In this document: in pieces, positions 1 through 7,881 of the stretch
How the letters are laid out: every line of letters starts with the position of its first letter
How positions within the stretch are numbered: position 1 is the first letter of the stretch
Assembly: GCA_002722245.1 (NCBI GenBank)
Contig: PBLA01000033.1
Location: 165,178-229,177, forward strand
Source of the DNA: Flavobacteriales bacterium
Lineage (GTDB): Bacteria; Bacteroidota; Bacteroidia; Flavobacteriales_C; GCA-002722245
Direction of reading: 5' to 3'
DNA length: 64,000 nucleotides
Notes under the pieces: model-generated
What the model was told of the DNA's origin: nothing
What the model saw: the letters and a program-made list of their open reading frames with translations, nothing else
Database searches by the model: none
Translations under genes and position numbers: made by a program

Positions 1-382
1 CTTCCATTGCAAATTCAACCAATTCTTTTCGCGTAAATGGATTTCCCAACAACTCATTTACAGCAACTACTGCGGCTGCAGAGCTTGCTGCAGAACTCCC
101 AATACCACTTCCTGGCTTTACACCCTTTGTTAACTCAAGTTCAAAACCTTGTTTAGAGCCCAACTTATTCAGGAGAGCCTTAATCGCAACTCCAGCAACA
201 TTTTTATCGGCATCTAACGGAAGGTTCTCTGCATTATGACAAGCCGTAATAACCACTTCATGGCTATCCGTTTTCTTTACAACAACTTCATCACCTGGAT
301 AATCTAACGCTAATCCTAGCACATCAAATCCACAAGCTACATTAGCAATGGTTGCGGGAGCAAATACTTTAACTTGATTCAT
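1..382 (-). CDS. thrB: Homoserine kinase, N-terminal part (cut by window edge)
   Basis: ThrB phosphorylates homoserine to O-phosphohomoserine, the step before threonine synthase. Only the first 127 or so codons are present; the gene runs off the left edge. The protein begins MNQVKVFAPATIANVACG and carries the GHMP-kinase ATP-binding loop PGSGIGSSAASSAAA near residues 88-102. The ATG lies three bases after the thrA stop codon on the same strand, so the two genes are almost certainly co-transcribed and translationally coupled, and thrC would be expected further left. Identification is firm from the start motif, the GHMP loop and the operon context. Confidence 0.93.
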   Translation of the reverse strand, partial: MNQVKVFAPATIANVACGFDVLGLALDYPGDEVVVKKTDSHEVVITACHNAENLPLDADKNVAGVAIKALLNKLGSKQGFELELTKGVKPGSGIGSSAASSAAAVVAVNELLGNPFTRKELVEFAME

Positions 383-385
383 TAT

Positions 386-2818
386 TTAGTAATTAGCTAT
401 TCGAACAATATCTGCAAATACTCCTGCTGCGGTAACTCCTGCTCCTGCTCCTGCTCCTTGAATAACCATTGGCTGAGCAACATAACGATCCGTGTAAAGC
501 GCAACTGTGTTATCCGTTCCTTGTAAATTATAAAAAGGATGACTCGAATCTACCGCTTGCAACTCTACCGTGGCCTTTCCATTCTCAAACTTTGCAATAA
601 CGCGTAACTTTCTGTTTTCGGCTTGTGCCTCATTAACCATAGCGCGGAAAGTTGCTTCGTCGTTACTTAGAACGTTGAAAAAATCTTCAACAGATTCTAC
701 CTCAAAACAAGCCTTAGGAAGAATGTCTTTAACTTCAATATCATCAAACTCCATCTTTATTCCCGCCTCACGAATCAGAATTAAAATTTTACGCTTCACA
801 TCTACTCCTGAAAGATCAATTCTAGGATCCGGCTCCGTGTAACCCTCTGTTTTAGCCTGCATAACTACATCATGAAAAGTATTTTCACCATTGTAGGTAT
901 TAAAAATAAAATTCAATGACCCGGATACAGTCGCTTCAATTTTTTGAATTCGATCGCCTGAATGCACTAAATCGTTAATGGTACCAATTACGGGCAAACC
1001 GGCTCCAACATTAGTTTCGTATAGAAACTTAACGTTATTCTTTAAACAAATATTTTTTAACTCCTGATATAAATCATAATCCGAAGAACAGGCAATTTTA
1101 TTTGCGGTAACCACATTGATGTTTTTCGATAATGCTGTTTTGTATACAGAAGCAATTTCATAATTAGCTGTACAATCAACAAACACAGAATTTCTTAAAT
1201 TCATTTGAGCAATTTGAGCAACCAATTCATCCTTATCAAAAGGAAGATCCGACGCTTCAACTTGTTCTTGCCAATCATCTAGCGCAATGCCTGATTCATC
1301 CAACAGCATTTTTCTGGAGTTCGCTAAACCAGCAACCCGAACAACAATATTTGAATTTTCCTGAAGTGTAGCTTGTTGGCGCTTAATTTGATTAACTAAC
1401 TCTCCTCCAACATTACCCACACCTACTACAAATAAATTCAGGACTTTATTCGATCCCTCAAAATGATTTTCATGAAGGACATTTAACGCCTTTTTTACAT
1501 CTTTTTCCTCTATCACAGCTGAAATATTTCGTTCTGATGACCCTTGTGCAATCGCTCTCATATTTATTCCGTTACTACCTAGGGTGTTAAACATTTTACC
1601 ACTAACATTTACCTGTCCGTTCATCTTCTCCCCAACCAATGCAATAACCGATAGCCCTGTTTCCATACGTGGACTATTAATTTTTCCTGTTTGAATTTCA
1701 AAAGCAAACTCTTCTCTTACAGCATCTACCGCATCATCAATGTCCTCAGGGACAATAGCGAAAGAAATAGAATGCTCCGAAGATGCCTGTGTAATTAGAA
1801 TGATATTTACTTTGGCGCGCGCGAGGGCTCCAAATAAGCGAGCAGAGATACCCGGAATCCCAATCATTCCAGAACCGCTTAAACTTGCTAATGCAATTTG
1901 ATCAATAGAACTAATTCCTTTGATAGGCATACCCTCATCAGCACTTGCCGTAATAAGGGTCCCTTGATCCTCTGGCGCAAACGTATTTTTTATTTTTAGT
2001 GGAATTCCTTTTTTATAGACTGGTAAAATAGTTGGTGGGTAAATCACCTTAGCACCAAAATGAGACAACTCCATTGCTTCTTTGTAAGAGGCAAATTTTA
2101 CTGGAAAAGCGGCTTTCACCTTTCGGGGATCAGCTGTATACATTCCACTTACATCTGTCCAAATTTGAACCTCAGAGGCTTCCACTCCTGAGGCAAACAG
2201 CGCAGCAGAAAAGTCTGAACCTCCTCTACCCAATGTTGAGGTAATTCCTGCTTGCGTGGAAGCAACAAATCCAGGGGCAACAAATATTTGAGATGAACTT
2301 CGCTCAAAATATTCTTTTATGTTTTTGTAGGTCACATCGTACTGTACTGAAGCCCCACCATGTTGGTCATCTGTTAAAATCAAACGCTTAGAATCTACCA
2401 ATTCAGCGTCCAATACTTTTGAAACCAGAATAGAAGAAAGAGATTCTCCAAAACTCACCACAAAATCGGATGTTTTTGGCGACAATTCCTGTACCAAGTA
2501 AACCCCACTTAAAATATCCTCCAGTTGATTTAAGAGTACTTTTATAGTAGCAATGACACCACTTTGTTCATCAATGGAAATCAATGATCGAACCGCATCA
2601 AAATGTTTCGCCTCAATTTCTTTAACAATCTCCTTGTAAGAATTATCACCATTTGCAGCTAAATCGCTTGCGGCTAAAAGCTTATTGGTGACTTGAGACA
2701 TTGCCGAAACAACAACAATAACTCGCTCTTCCTTCGCTTCATTGGCAATAATTGCACTCACTTTTTTGATTGAGTCCGATGTTCCAACTGATGTTCCTCC
2801 AAATTTTAAAACTTTCAT
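386..2818 (-). CDS. thrA: Bifunctional aspartokinase / homoserine dehydrogenase I
   Basis: This fused enzyme catalyses the first and third steps of the aspartate-to-threonine branch. The N-terminal aspartokinase opens with MKVLKFGGTSVG, followed by the kinase core and two ACT-type regulatory segments around residues 310-455. The C-terminal homoserine dehydrogenase has the dinucleotide-binding loop FVVGVGNVGGE near residue 463 and the motif ETNVGAGLPVIGTINDL. The length of 810 residues matches the ThrA family (E. coli 820). An upstream in-frame ATG at 2848 would add ten residues (MDLEHLNEIH), but the family begins at MKVLKFGG, so 2818 is chosen. It is the first structural gene after a Thr/Ile-rich leader peptide and is followed by thrB. 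Confidence 0.95.
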   Translation of the reverse strand: MKVLKFGGTSVGTSDSIKKVSAIIANEAKEERVIVVVSAMSQVTNKLLAASDLAANGDNSYKEIVKEIEAKHFDAVRSLISIDEQSGVIATIKVLLNQLEDILSGVYLVQELSPKTSDFVVSFGESLSSILVSKVLDAELVDSKRLILTDDQHGGASVQYDVTYKNIKEYFERSSSQIFVAPGFVASTQAGITSTLGRGGSDFSAALFASGVEASEVQIWTDVSGMYTADPRKVKAAFPVKFASYKEAMELSHFGAKVIYPPTILPVYKKGIPLKIKNTFAPEDQGTLITASADEGMPIKGISSIDQIALASLSGSGMIGIPGISARLFGALARAKVNIILITQASSEHSISFAIVPEDIDDAVDAVREEFAFEIQTGKINSPRMETGLSVIALVGEKMNGQVNVSGKMFNTLGSNGINMRAIAQGSSERNISAVIEEKDVKKALNVLHENHFEGSNKVLNLFVVGVGNVGGELVNQIKRQQATLQENSNIVVRVAGLANSRKMLLDESGIALDDWQEQVEASDLPFDKDELVAQIAQMNLRNSVFVDCTANYEIASVYKTALSKNINVVTANKIACSSDYDLYQELKNICLKNNVKFLYETNVGAGLPVIGTINDLVHSGDRIQKIEATVSGSLNFIFNTYNGENTFHDVVMQAKTEGYTEPDPRIDLSGVDVKRKILILIREAGIKMEFDDIEVKDILPKACFEVESVEDFFNVLSNDEATFRAMVNEAQAENRKLRVIAKFENGKATVELQAVDSSHPFYNLQGTDNTVALYTDRYVAQPMVIQGAGAGAGVTAAGVFADIVRIANY

Positions 2819-2890
2819 GTGTATTTCGTTTAAATGTTCAAGATCCATGAAACAATTGTGTCACTTTCTCTTTTCCTTGTATTCGACTTG

Positions 2891-2945
2891 TGCGCCGCAG
2901 GCGCAAAAATATTGAATATTAGTGCGACTAGCTAACGTTTTAGTC
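2891..2945 (-). promoter_or_regulatory. Leader RNA hairpins between the thr leader peptide and thrA
   Basis: Two inverted repeats lie between the leader peptide stop and thrA. TGCGCC/GGCGCA (2891-2896 and 2900-2905) forms a six-pair stem with a three-base loop. GACTA/TAGTC (2926-2930 and 2941-2945) has a ten-base loop. They could be the terminator and antiterminator parts of an attenuator. However, no T-run follows the GC-rich stem in the thrA reading direction; the run of Ts precedes it. The mechanism is therefore inferred from position only. Confidence 0.4.
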
Positions 2946-2979
2946 AGAAATAAATAACCCTATAAATTATATGTAAAAA

Positions 2980-3060
2980 TTAAACCCCAAAAGGGGTAAT
3001 AATAGCAATAGCAATAACGGTTGTAGTTGCTGAAATCAATAAGATATTCTTGCTAATCAT
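2980..3060 (-). CDS. thrL: Putative thr operon leader peptide (26 aa)
   Basis: A 26-codon reading frame starts with ATG at 3060 and stops with TAA at 2980-2982, about 160 bases upstream of thrA and in the same direction. Residues 11-22 read ATTTVIAIAIIT, and in all it holds four Thr and seven Ile codons. That is the composition expected if ribosome stalling on charged Thr/Ile tRNA controls the operon, as in the classical E. coli thr leader (rich in Thr and Ile). A strong Bacteroidota-type promoter sits just upstream (3076-3102). The function is inferred from composition and place; no sequence homology to the enterobacterial peptide is claimed. Confidence 0.75.
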   Translation of the reverse strand: MISKNILLISATTTVIAIAIITPFGV

Positions 3061-3075
3061 ATGCATAATGAAGAG

Positions 3076-3102
3076 CAAAGATAAGAAGAATAAACCAATC
3101 AA
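3076..3102 (-). promoter_or_regulatory. Promoter of the thr operon (TTG ... TAnnTTTG)
   Basis: Read on the minus strand, TATCTTTG (3083-3076) matches the Bacteroidota -7 consensus TAnnTTTG exactly. A TTG at 3102-3100 begins 19 bases upstream of the TA. Transcription would begin near 3069, a few bases before the leader peptide ATG at 3060. Confidence 0.7.
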
Positions 3103-3145
3103 GTTACATTCCAACTTTTATGAAAGTAAATCGTAAATTAGAACA

Positions 3146-3868
3146 GTGCTTATTCAAAAACCATATTTTTTTTTACTCCCTCTCTTTGCTGTACTTTTTA
3201 CAAGCTGTCACACTAAATTTAAAGACAGCTACAGTGGTGGATCAGGAGGAAGAAAATATAGACTTAAATTCAACGATTCATACGGTGGCGGGTCAGGTCG
3301 AAAAAAACAATTAGGCTTTAGAGACTCCTATCGAGGAGGAGGAGGAAGGAGAAGCCAGCATGGCTTCAAAGACACTTATGGAGGAGGAAGTGGAAGACGA
3401 AATCAACACGGATTTAAAGATTCATACGCAGGTGGCGGTGGAAGACGAAATCAACTTGGATTTAAAGACTCATACAGAGGAGGAGGTGGAAGAAAAGGTC
3501 AAATAGGATTTCGAGACACCTATGGCAGTAGAGGAAATGGAAGAAAGAATCAACATGGATTCAAAGACTCTTACGGAGGTCAATCCGGACGAAAAAACCA
3601 ACATGGATTCAAAGATTCATATCGAAAAAATAGTCGAGGCAAAATAAAAACGAAATACAATAAAGATCCCTATAATTCATCTGCTAAAAGGAAAACAAGA
3701 GGGTATCAAGATCCGGATCGAAAATGGTATAAAATTGGAAGTAAACAAAAGCGCGAAGGAAAACCATTTAAAAATCGAAAAACATACACTACAAAGGATA
3801 AAAAGCATACCATTCCAAAAAAGAAAAAGAAAGTAAATCGGTCAACAAAATTTGAAGGACAAAAATAA
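3146..3868 (+). CDS. Basic, glycine-rich repeat lipoprotein of unknown function
   Basis: I do not recognise a family. The protein (240 aa with a GTG start) has a hydrophobic N-terminus ending in LFAVLFTSC, a lipoprotein signal with the lipidated Cys at residue 21. Residues 24-169 are nine tandem units of about 16 residues on the pattern GFKDSYGGGSGRRNQH. The tail (170-240) is dense in Lys/Arg. The mature protein is extremely basic and low in complexity, suggesting a polyanion-binding surface protein (DNA, LPS, polysaccharide); that role is inference. The start is uncertain: an ATG at 3120 opens a second frame that would join this one if the T9 tract at 3166-3174 changed by one base. The gene diverges from the thr operon. 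Confidence 0.7.
   Translation: MLIQKPYFFLLPLFAVLFTSCHTKFKDSYSGGSGGRKYRLKFNDSYGGGSGRKKQLGFRDSYRGGGGRRSQHGFKDTYGGGSGRRNQHGFKDSYAGGGGRRNQLGFKDSYRGGGGRKGQIGFRDTYGSRGNGRKNQHGFKDSYGGQSGRKNQHGFKDSYRKNSRGKIKTKYNKDPYNSSAKRKTRGYQDPDRKWYKIGSKQKREGKPFKNRKTYTTKDKKHTIPKKKKKVNRSTKFEGQK
3215..3652 (+). repeat. Nine tandem ~48-bp coding repeats
   Basis: Nine imperfect units encode 16-17 residues each, with conserved core (G/K)F(K/R/N)D(S/T)Y, then a Gly/Arg-rich half. Units three to six and eight are the most alike. Units one and seven are one residue longer. The first and last units are the most diverged. The frame is intact across the array, so selection keeps it coding. Confidence 0.85.
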
Positions 3869-3919
3869 ACACACCCGTTTGCATTGCCGTTTTCCAATCA
3901 TTTTTTCCGTTGAAAGAAG

Positions 3920-3927
3920 TATCTTTG
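3920..3927 (+). promoter_or_regulatory. -7 promoter element TATCTTTG of the Ig-like lipoprotein gene
   Basis: An exact TAnnTTTG match ends only four bases before the ATG at 3932. With the usual spacing to the transcription start, the mRNA would begin at or next to the start codon, giving a leaderless or nearly leaderless transcript. No TTG is seen at the usual -33 distance. Confidence 0.5.
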
Positions 3928-3931
3928 TATC

Positions 3932-5551
3932 ATGTTTTCAAAATTCCTTCGCAACATTCATTTCATCGCGTTTTTTACGATCACTAGTGTGATATTGTGG
4001 GGATGTGGACAAAGAGGTGCCCCCAGTGGTGGGCCTCGTGATATAACTCCTCCTGAGGTTGTTCAATCATACCCAAAAAAGATGGGGACAAATTTCAAAG
4101 GCTCTGAAATATTCTGGAAGTTTGATGAATATGTTACAAATACAGGGTTGGCCCAAGAATTATTAATTTCTCCTCCTGTAAATCACCCACCCTCCATTAA
4201 GTTAATTGGAAAAAAACTAACGCTGAAATTTGATACCGTTCTTAACGAAAATACGACGTATAGCATCTATTTAGGAAAAGGAATCAAGGACCTAAATGAA
4301 GGAAATCCACTAGAAAACAACCTATTCATTTTTAGTACAGGTGATCAAATAGATAGTTTATCTTTCCATGGTGAAATTTACGATGGTGAAACCATGCAAC
4401 CAATGAATGAAGGTATGATTCATTTGTACAAAGAGGTTGACGATTCCGTTCCTGCTCAACAAATACCCTCTTACTTTGCTAAAATTAATGAAGGTCATTT
4501 CCACTTTAGCAACCTATCTGAAGGTGAATATAAACTTATCGCCCTGGTAGATAATAATGGAAACTATTTATATGACTTACCCAATGAAAAAATAGCGTTT
4601 GTAGCCGAGCCAATTCGCGTAACTGAATACCAAGACTCATTAGAAATTGTTTTAAAATCATTTATTACGCCTGATCAACGCCAATTTATCTCGTCGAAAA
4701 AATGTGATTTCAACGGCGTAATTCAATTGGAATTCAATCAACCTGTTCAAAAATGCAACATTGAAATGATGGATCATTCCTTTAAAAAAGATTGGAAAAT
4801 CGAACAGTGGAATAACACACGAAATTTACTCACCATATGGAGTACAGAAATTTTAGAACAAGACTCCATTCATCTTTTAGTCTCCTTTGATGAAGAACTA
4901 GACACCATATTCTTTGATCTTTCCAAAAGAAAAAAAATACGTGATCAGCCACTCACTGTTGAGCACAATTTTGAGGGTTTAGGAAACTCCTACAAAAAGA
5001 AATTAGCACTTACCTTTTCACAACCCATCTCATCGTATGATGTATCAAAATTTCAATTGCAAAATCCTTACGACACAACAAACATTCAAATTTCACAAGA
5101 AAATGAATTGCTTATTGTAGATGAAATATTTCAAGAAAGTACCCATTATACGCTGCAACTTCTCCCTCAAGCTGTAAAATCTATTTTTGATGTGTATAAT
5201 ACCGATACCATATCTCTCCATTTCTCTACAACATCCACTGCATCCTTGGGTAATTTAAATATCAACTACAATTTTGAACAAGCAAATCAACACGGTGTTT
5301 TACAAGTATATCGTGAGCAGAAATTAATCAAAGAAGTAAAGGTACTTAATCAACAAGGTTTGGTAAGTCTTGAGGGCATTCAACCCGGAGATTATCAATT
5401 GAAATATATTTCCGATTGGGATAACAATGGCGTGTGGTCAGCAGGGAATTATTGGACCAAACAACAACCCGAAAACGTGTATTGGTATAGCGAGCCCATT
5501 AATTTGCGCGCAAACTGGGACTTGGATGTAAATTGGCAATTAATTCCTTAA
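3932..5551 (+). CDS. Ig-like domain lipoprotein
   Basis: A 539-residue outer-membrane or periplasmic lipoprotein of the Bacteroidota type that begins with a Cys-rich signal and an SGGPRDITPP motif. The N-terminus has a hydrophobic stretch ending in ILWGCGQ, giving the lipidated Cys at about residue 25. Next comes GAPSGGPRDITPPEVVQSYP, which starts a bacterial Ig-like (SbsA/Big_5-type) domain at about residues 38-135. A carboxypeptidase-regulatory-like beta domain follows (about 145-220; GEIYDGETMQPMNEG), and more beta-rich sequence with a second Ig-like stretch lies toward the C-terminus. Its biochemical role is unknown. The next gene starts 11 bases after the stop, so the two are likely co-transcribed. 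Confidence 0.8.
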   Translation: MFSKFLRNIHFIAFFTITSVILWGCGQRGAPSGGPRDITPPEVVQSYPKKMGTNFKGSEIFWKFDEYVTNTGLAQELLISPPVNHPPSIKLIGKKLTLKFDTVLNENTTYSIYLGKGIKDLNEGNPLENNLFIFSTGDQIDSLSFHGEIYDGETMQPMNEGMIHLYKEVDDSVPAQQIPSYFAKINEGHFHFSNLSEGEYKLIALVDNNGNYLYDLPNEKIAFVAEPIRVTEYQDSLEIVLKSFITPDQRQFISSKKCDFNGVIQLEFNQPVQKCNIEMMDHSFKKDWKIEQWNNTRNLLTIWSTEILEQDSIHLLVSFDEELDTIFFDLSKRKKIRDQPLTVEHNFEGLGNSYKKKLALTFSQPISSYDVSKFQLQNPYDTTNIQISQENELLIVDEIFQESTHYTLQLLPQAVKSIFDVYNTDTISLHFSTTSTASLGNLNINYNFEQANQHGVLQVYREQKLIKEVKVLNQQGLVSLEGIQPGDYQLKYISDWDNNGVWSAGNYWTKQQPENVYWYSEPINLRANWDLDVNWQLIP

Positions 5552-5562
5552 AAAGGAACTTC

Positions 5563-6612
5563 ATGCGAAAAATTATTCTCGTCATATTACTTATTGCAAC
5601 GGCTCTTTTTGGACTTGATTACACCTATTCTTTTCTTATTCAGGAAAATCAAAATATTAAAATCTCCCATGTTATGAAGGGAGGTAAAAATTATGATGTA
5701 CTTTTTCATGGACCATGTGAACCTCTTTTCACCATTGATGCCTCACATATTGATTCACTTATCGGTACCCAATCGTACAATTTTGCCCTAAGACATACCG
5801 ATTTTGCGGATAACTACCTTCATCTATACCTCTATTTAAAAAAAAATAAAGCGCCGAAACAGGTTTATTTATACGTGACCCCAGAAAGTTTTGATCGTAG
5901 ATTTAATGCATTCCACACGTATCGATTCGCCCCTTATTTGGGAGATTCGGTAGTAGATTCAGTAGTTCACGAACTTGATCCAACATACTATGCCAAGTCA
6001 CGTTTTCCTTTTATGCGGTTCGCTTTTTATAATAGTTACAAAACGTTTGATGCCCTACAAGGACTTAAACACTATTTAAAAGGGAAAAAAAACGCCTATT
6101 TCAAAGACGGTTATATTGCGCATCCTGATAACATTTATCACACTCAACCCGACGGCTATATTGCTCCTAAACATCTTATCTATGCGGCTAATATGGATGT
6201 GACCGTACTCAATGATTCAGCAATTTATTATGAACTCTACGCAGCACGCCAACGATTTAACTGGGATAAAAGCAGAGAAAAATATTTAAAAAAAATGTTT
6301 GAATTATGTCGTACGCACAATATTGAATTGATTCTATATGAAAGTCCCGTATATGCACCCTCTGTCATTGATCAACCTAATCGAGAGCAATTCATTGATC
6401 GAACAAAAGAAATTGCCAAAACATATGGATCCGAATACCTTACTTTTGACATTCCTTCTATAAGCCAACATAAATCTAATTTTGTTTGTCCACTCATCCT
6501 TTCAGTAAAAGGTACTACCCCCTTTTTATCCATCTTTGCACAATCTATTCAAAAAAGACTTGCGATTACAAACAACTCCATGGAAAGATCATTTCATCCA
6601 CTTGATCAATAA
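5563..6612 (+). CDS. Membrane-anchored SGNH-like protein of unknown function
   Basis: A 349-residue protein with one N-terminal membrane segment (IILVILLIATALFGLDYTYS) and an extracytoplasmic domain. The stretch YDVLFHGPCEPLFTIDA, then SYNFALRHTDFADN, resembles the opening of SGNH/DltD-AlgX-like proteins that work with membrane-bound O-acyltransferases. In those the first motif is usually GSS or GxS; here it is GPC, so the nucleophile may be absent or replaced by Cys. The start at 5563 follows AAAAAGGAA and is preferred over the in-frame ATG at 5533, which overlaps the previous gene. It is tail-to-tail with the flavoprotein gene. The family assignment is tentative. Confidence 0.5.
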   Translation: MRKIILVILLIATALFGLDYTYSFLIQENQNIKISHVMKGGKNYDVLFHGPCEPLFTIDASHIDSLIGTQSYNFALRHTDFADNYLHLYLYLKKNKAPKQVYLYVTPESFDRRFNAFHTYRFAPYLGDSVVDSVVHELDPTYYAKSRFPFMRFAFYNSYKTFDALQGLKHYLKGKKNAYFKDGYIAHPDNIYHTQPDGYIAPKHLIYAANMDVTVLNDSAIYYELYAARQRFNWDKSREKYLKKMFELCRTHNIELILYESPVYAPSVIDQPNREQFIDRTKEIAKTYGSEYLTFDIPSISQHKSNFVCPLILSVKGTTPFLSIFAQSIQKRLAITNNSMERSFHPLDQ

Positions 6613-6621
6613 TAAATCATC

Positions 6622-7830
6622 TTACTGCTTTAACATACCTGCAATGAATCCTGTAGTCCATGCCGCTTGAAAATTAAATCCTCCTGTTACACCATCAATA
6701 TTAAGCACTTCACCCGCAAAATAAAGATTAGGAACCACCTTACTCTCCATGGTTTTTATATTCACATCCTTTAAACAAACACCACCGCAAGTGACAAATT
6801 CCTCTTTGAACGTTGTTTTTCCTTTTGCTTGGTATTCATCATTTAGAAGCGTATTGATGATCCTATTTTTCTCTTTTTTACTCAATTCGCCATTCATCTT
6901 TTGAGGATTAATCTCCACTTTTTCAATGAGGTGCTTCCACAATCGATTAGGAATATCAAAAGGATTTGCGCTTTCCACTTTTTTCTTATCGTAGTTGTAG
7001 CAATGTCTGTAAAAAAGTGTTCTCACGTCCTCCTCATTGGGATTACCAACCCAATTTACCTGAGCAATAAAACTGTAATTAACCTCTGCTAAATCACGAG
7101 CACCCCAAGCAGAAGTTTTTAAGATCGCAGGTCCGCTCATTCCCCAATGGGTAATTAAAAGAGGACCTTCATGCACCAATTTTGTTCCTTGAATTCGAAC
7201 AATGGAGTTTTGAACAGAAAGTCCCTGAAATGCTTTAATTGGTTCCTCAGGCATGTTAAACGTAAATAAAGAAGGTAAGGGGTGTTCAAGTGCATGACCT
7301 AAATCCCCTAGCCACTTCAACCCCTCCAATTTGGGACTTCCACCCGTTGCTACAATAACCTTGTTAAAATAATGATCAAATCCATCAATAACTACATTGA
7401 TTCCATTGTCTAATGGTTTTAAAGCATCAATACAAACCTGCCTTTTAATCTTTACCCCTAATTTTGAAGCTTCATCCAAAAAACAATTAATAATTGTTAT
7501 TGACTTATCTGTAATTGGGAACATTCTGTTGTCGGACTCGCGTTTTAATTCAACGCCGCGCTCCTTAAACCAAGCAACCGTATGATTCGTATTAAAAATA
7601 CCAAAAGCCTTTTTCAGTTGCTTTCCTCCTCTTGGGTAAAATCGGGCTAATTCACTGGCCTTAAAACACGCATGAGTAACATTGCATCTGCCGCCTCCAG
7701 AAACTTTGACTTTACTCAAAAGCTTATCTGATTTTTCGAACACAGTCACCTCTGATGTTGGGTGATGTTTTTTAGCAGATAAAGCGGCAAAAAAACCAGC
7801 TGCACCTCCTCCAATAACAGCAATTTTCAT
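6622..7830 (-). CDS. HI0933/YhiN-family NAD(P)/FAD-dependent oxidoreductase
   Basis: A 402-residue flavoprotein of the HI0933 family (BaiN/YhiN-like). It begins with the FAD-binding Rossmann loop MKIAVIGGGAAGFFAA and has the family signature KVSGGGRCNVTH at about residues 42-53. A second conserved loop is VIVATGGSPKLEG, and the C-terminal FAD contact is INGVTGG-like (IDGVTGGFNFQAAW). Length and motifs are typical. The physiological substrate is not settled for most members, and nothing nearby narrows it. It lies downstream of the large adhesin gene but a strong terminator separates them, so it probably has its own promoter. Confidence 0.88.
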   Translation of the reverse strand: MKIAVIGGGAAGFFAALSAKKHHPTSEVTVFEKSDKLLSKVKVSGGGRCNVTHACFKASELARFYPRGGKQLKKAFGIFNTNHTVAWFKERGVELKRESDNRMFPITDKSITIINCFLDEASKLGVKIKRQVCIDALKPLDNGINVVIDGFDHYFNKVIVATGGSPKLEGLKWLGDLGHALEHPLPSLFTFNMPEEPIKAFQGLSVQNSIVRIQGTKLVHEGPLLITHWGMSGPAILKTSAWGARDLAEVNYSFIAQVNWVGNPNEEDVRTLFYRHCYNYDKKKVESANPFDIPNRLWKHLIEKVEINPQKMNGELSKKEKNRIINTLLNDEYQAKGKTTFKEEFVTCGGVCLKDVNIKTMESKVVPNLYFAGEVLNIDGVTGGFNFQAAWTTGFIAGMLKQ

Positions 7831-7846
7831 CCCTCAAATGTAAGGC

Positions 7847-7875
7847 AAAAAAAAGCCCCTGCTAAGCAAGGGCTG
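7847..7875 (-). terminator. Rho-independent terminator after the T9SS adhesin gene
   Basis: On the minus strand AGCCCTTGC and GCAGGGGCT form a nine-pair stem (one G-T pair) around TTA, followed by eight Ts. It lies just after the stop of the 1623-residue protein gene and before the flavoprotein ATG. Confidence 0.85.
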
Positions 7876-7881
7876 AAAGTT

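Noticed and set aside
2891..2905. GC-rich hairpin as a classical intrinsic terminator of the thr leader
   Set aside because: No T-run follows it on the minus strand. Kept only as a possible regulatory structure.
3120..3314. Plus-strand 64-codon frame starting with ATG at 3120
   Set aside because: After the T9 tract it runs out of frame with the repeat lipoprotein and has no meaningful composition. Only its first 15 or so codons may matter, as an alternative start joined by a one-base change.
3215..3652. 48-bp repeats as a CRISPR array
   Set aside because: Repeats are directly adjacent, degenerate, keep an open frame and have no unique spacers. They are coding tandem repeats.
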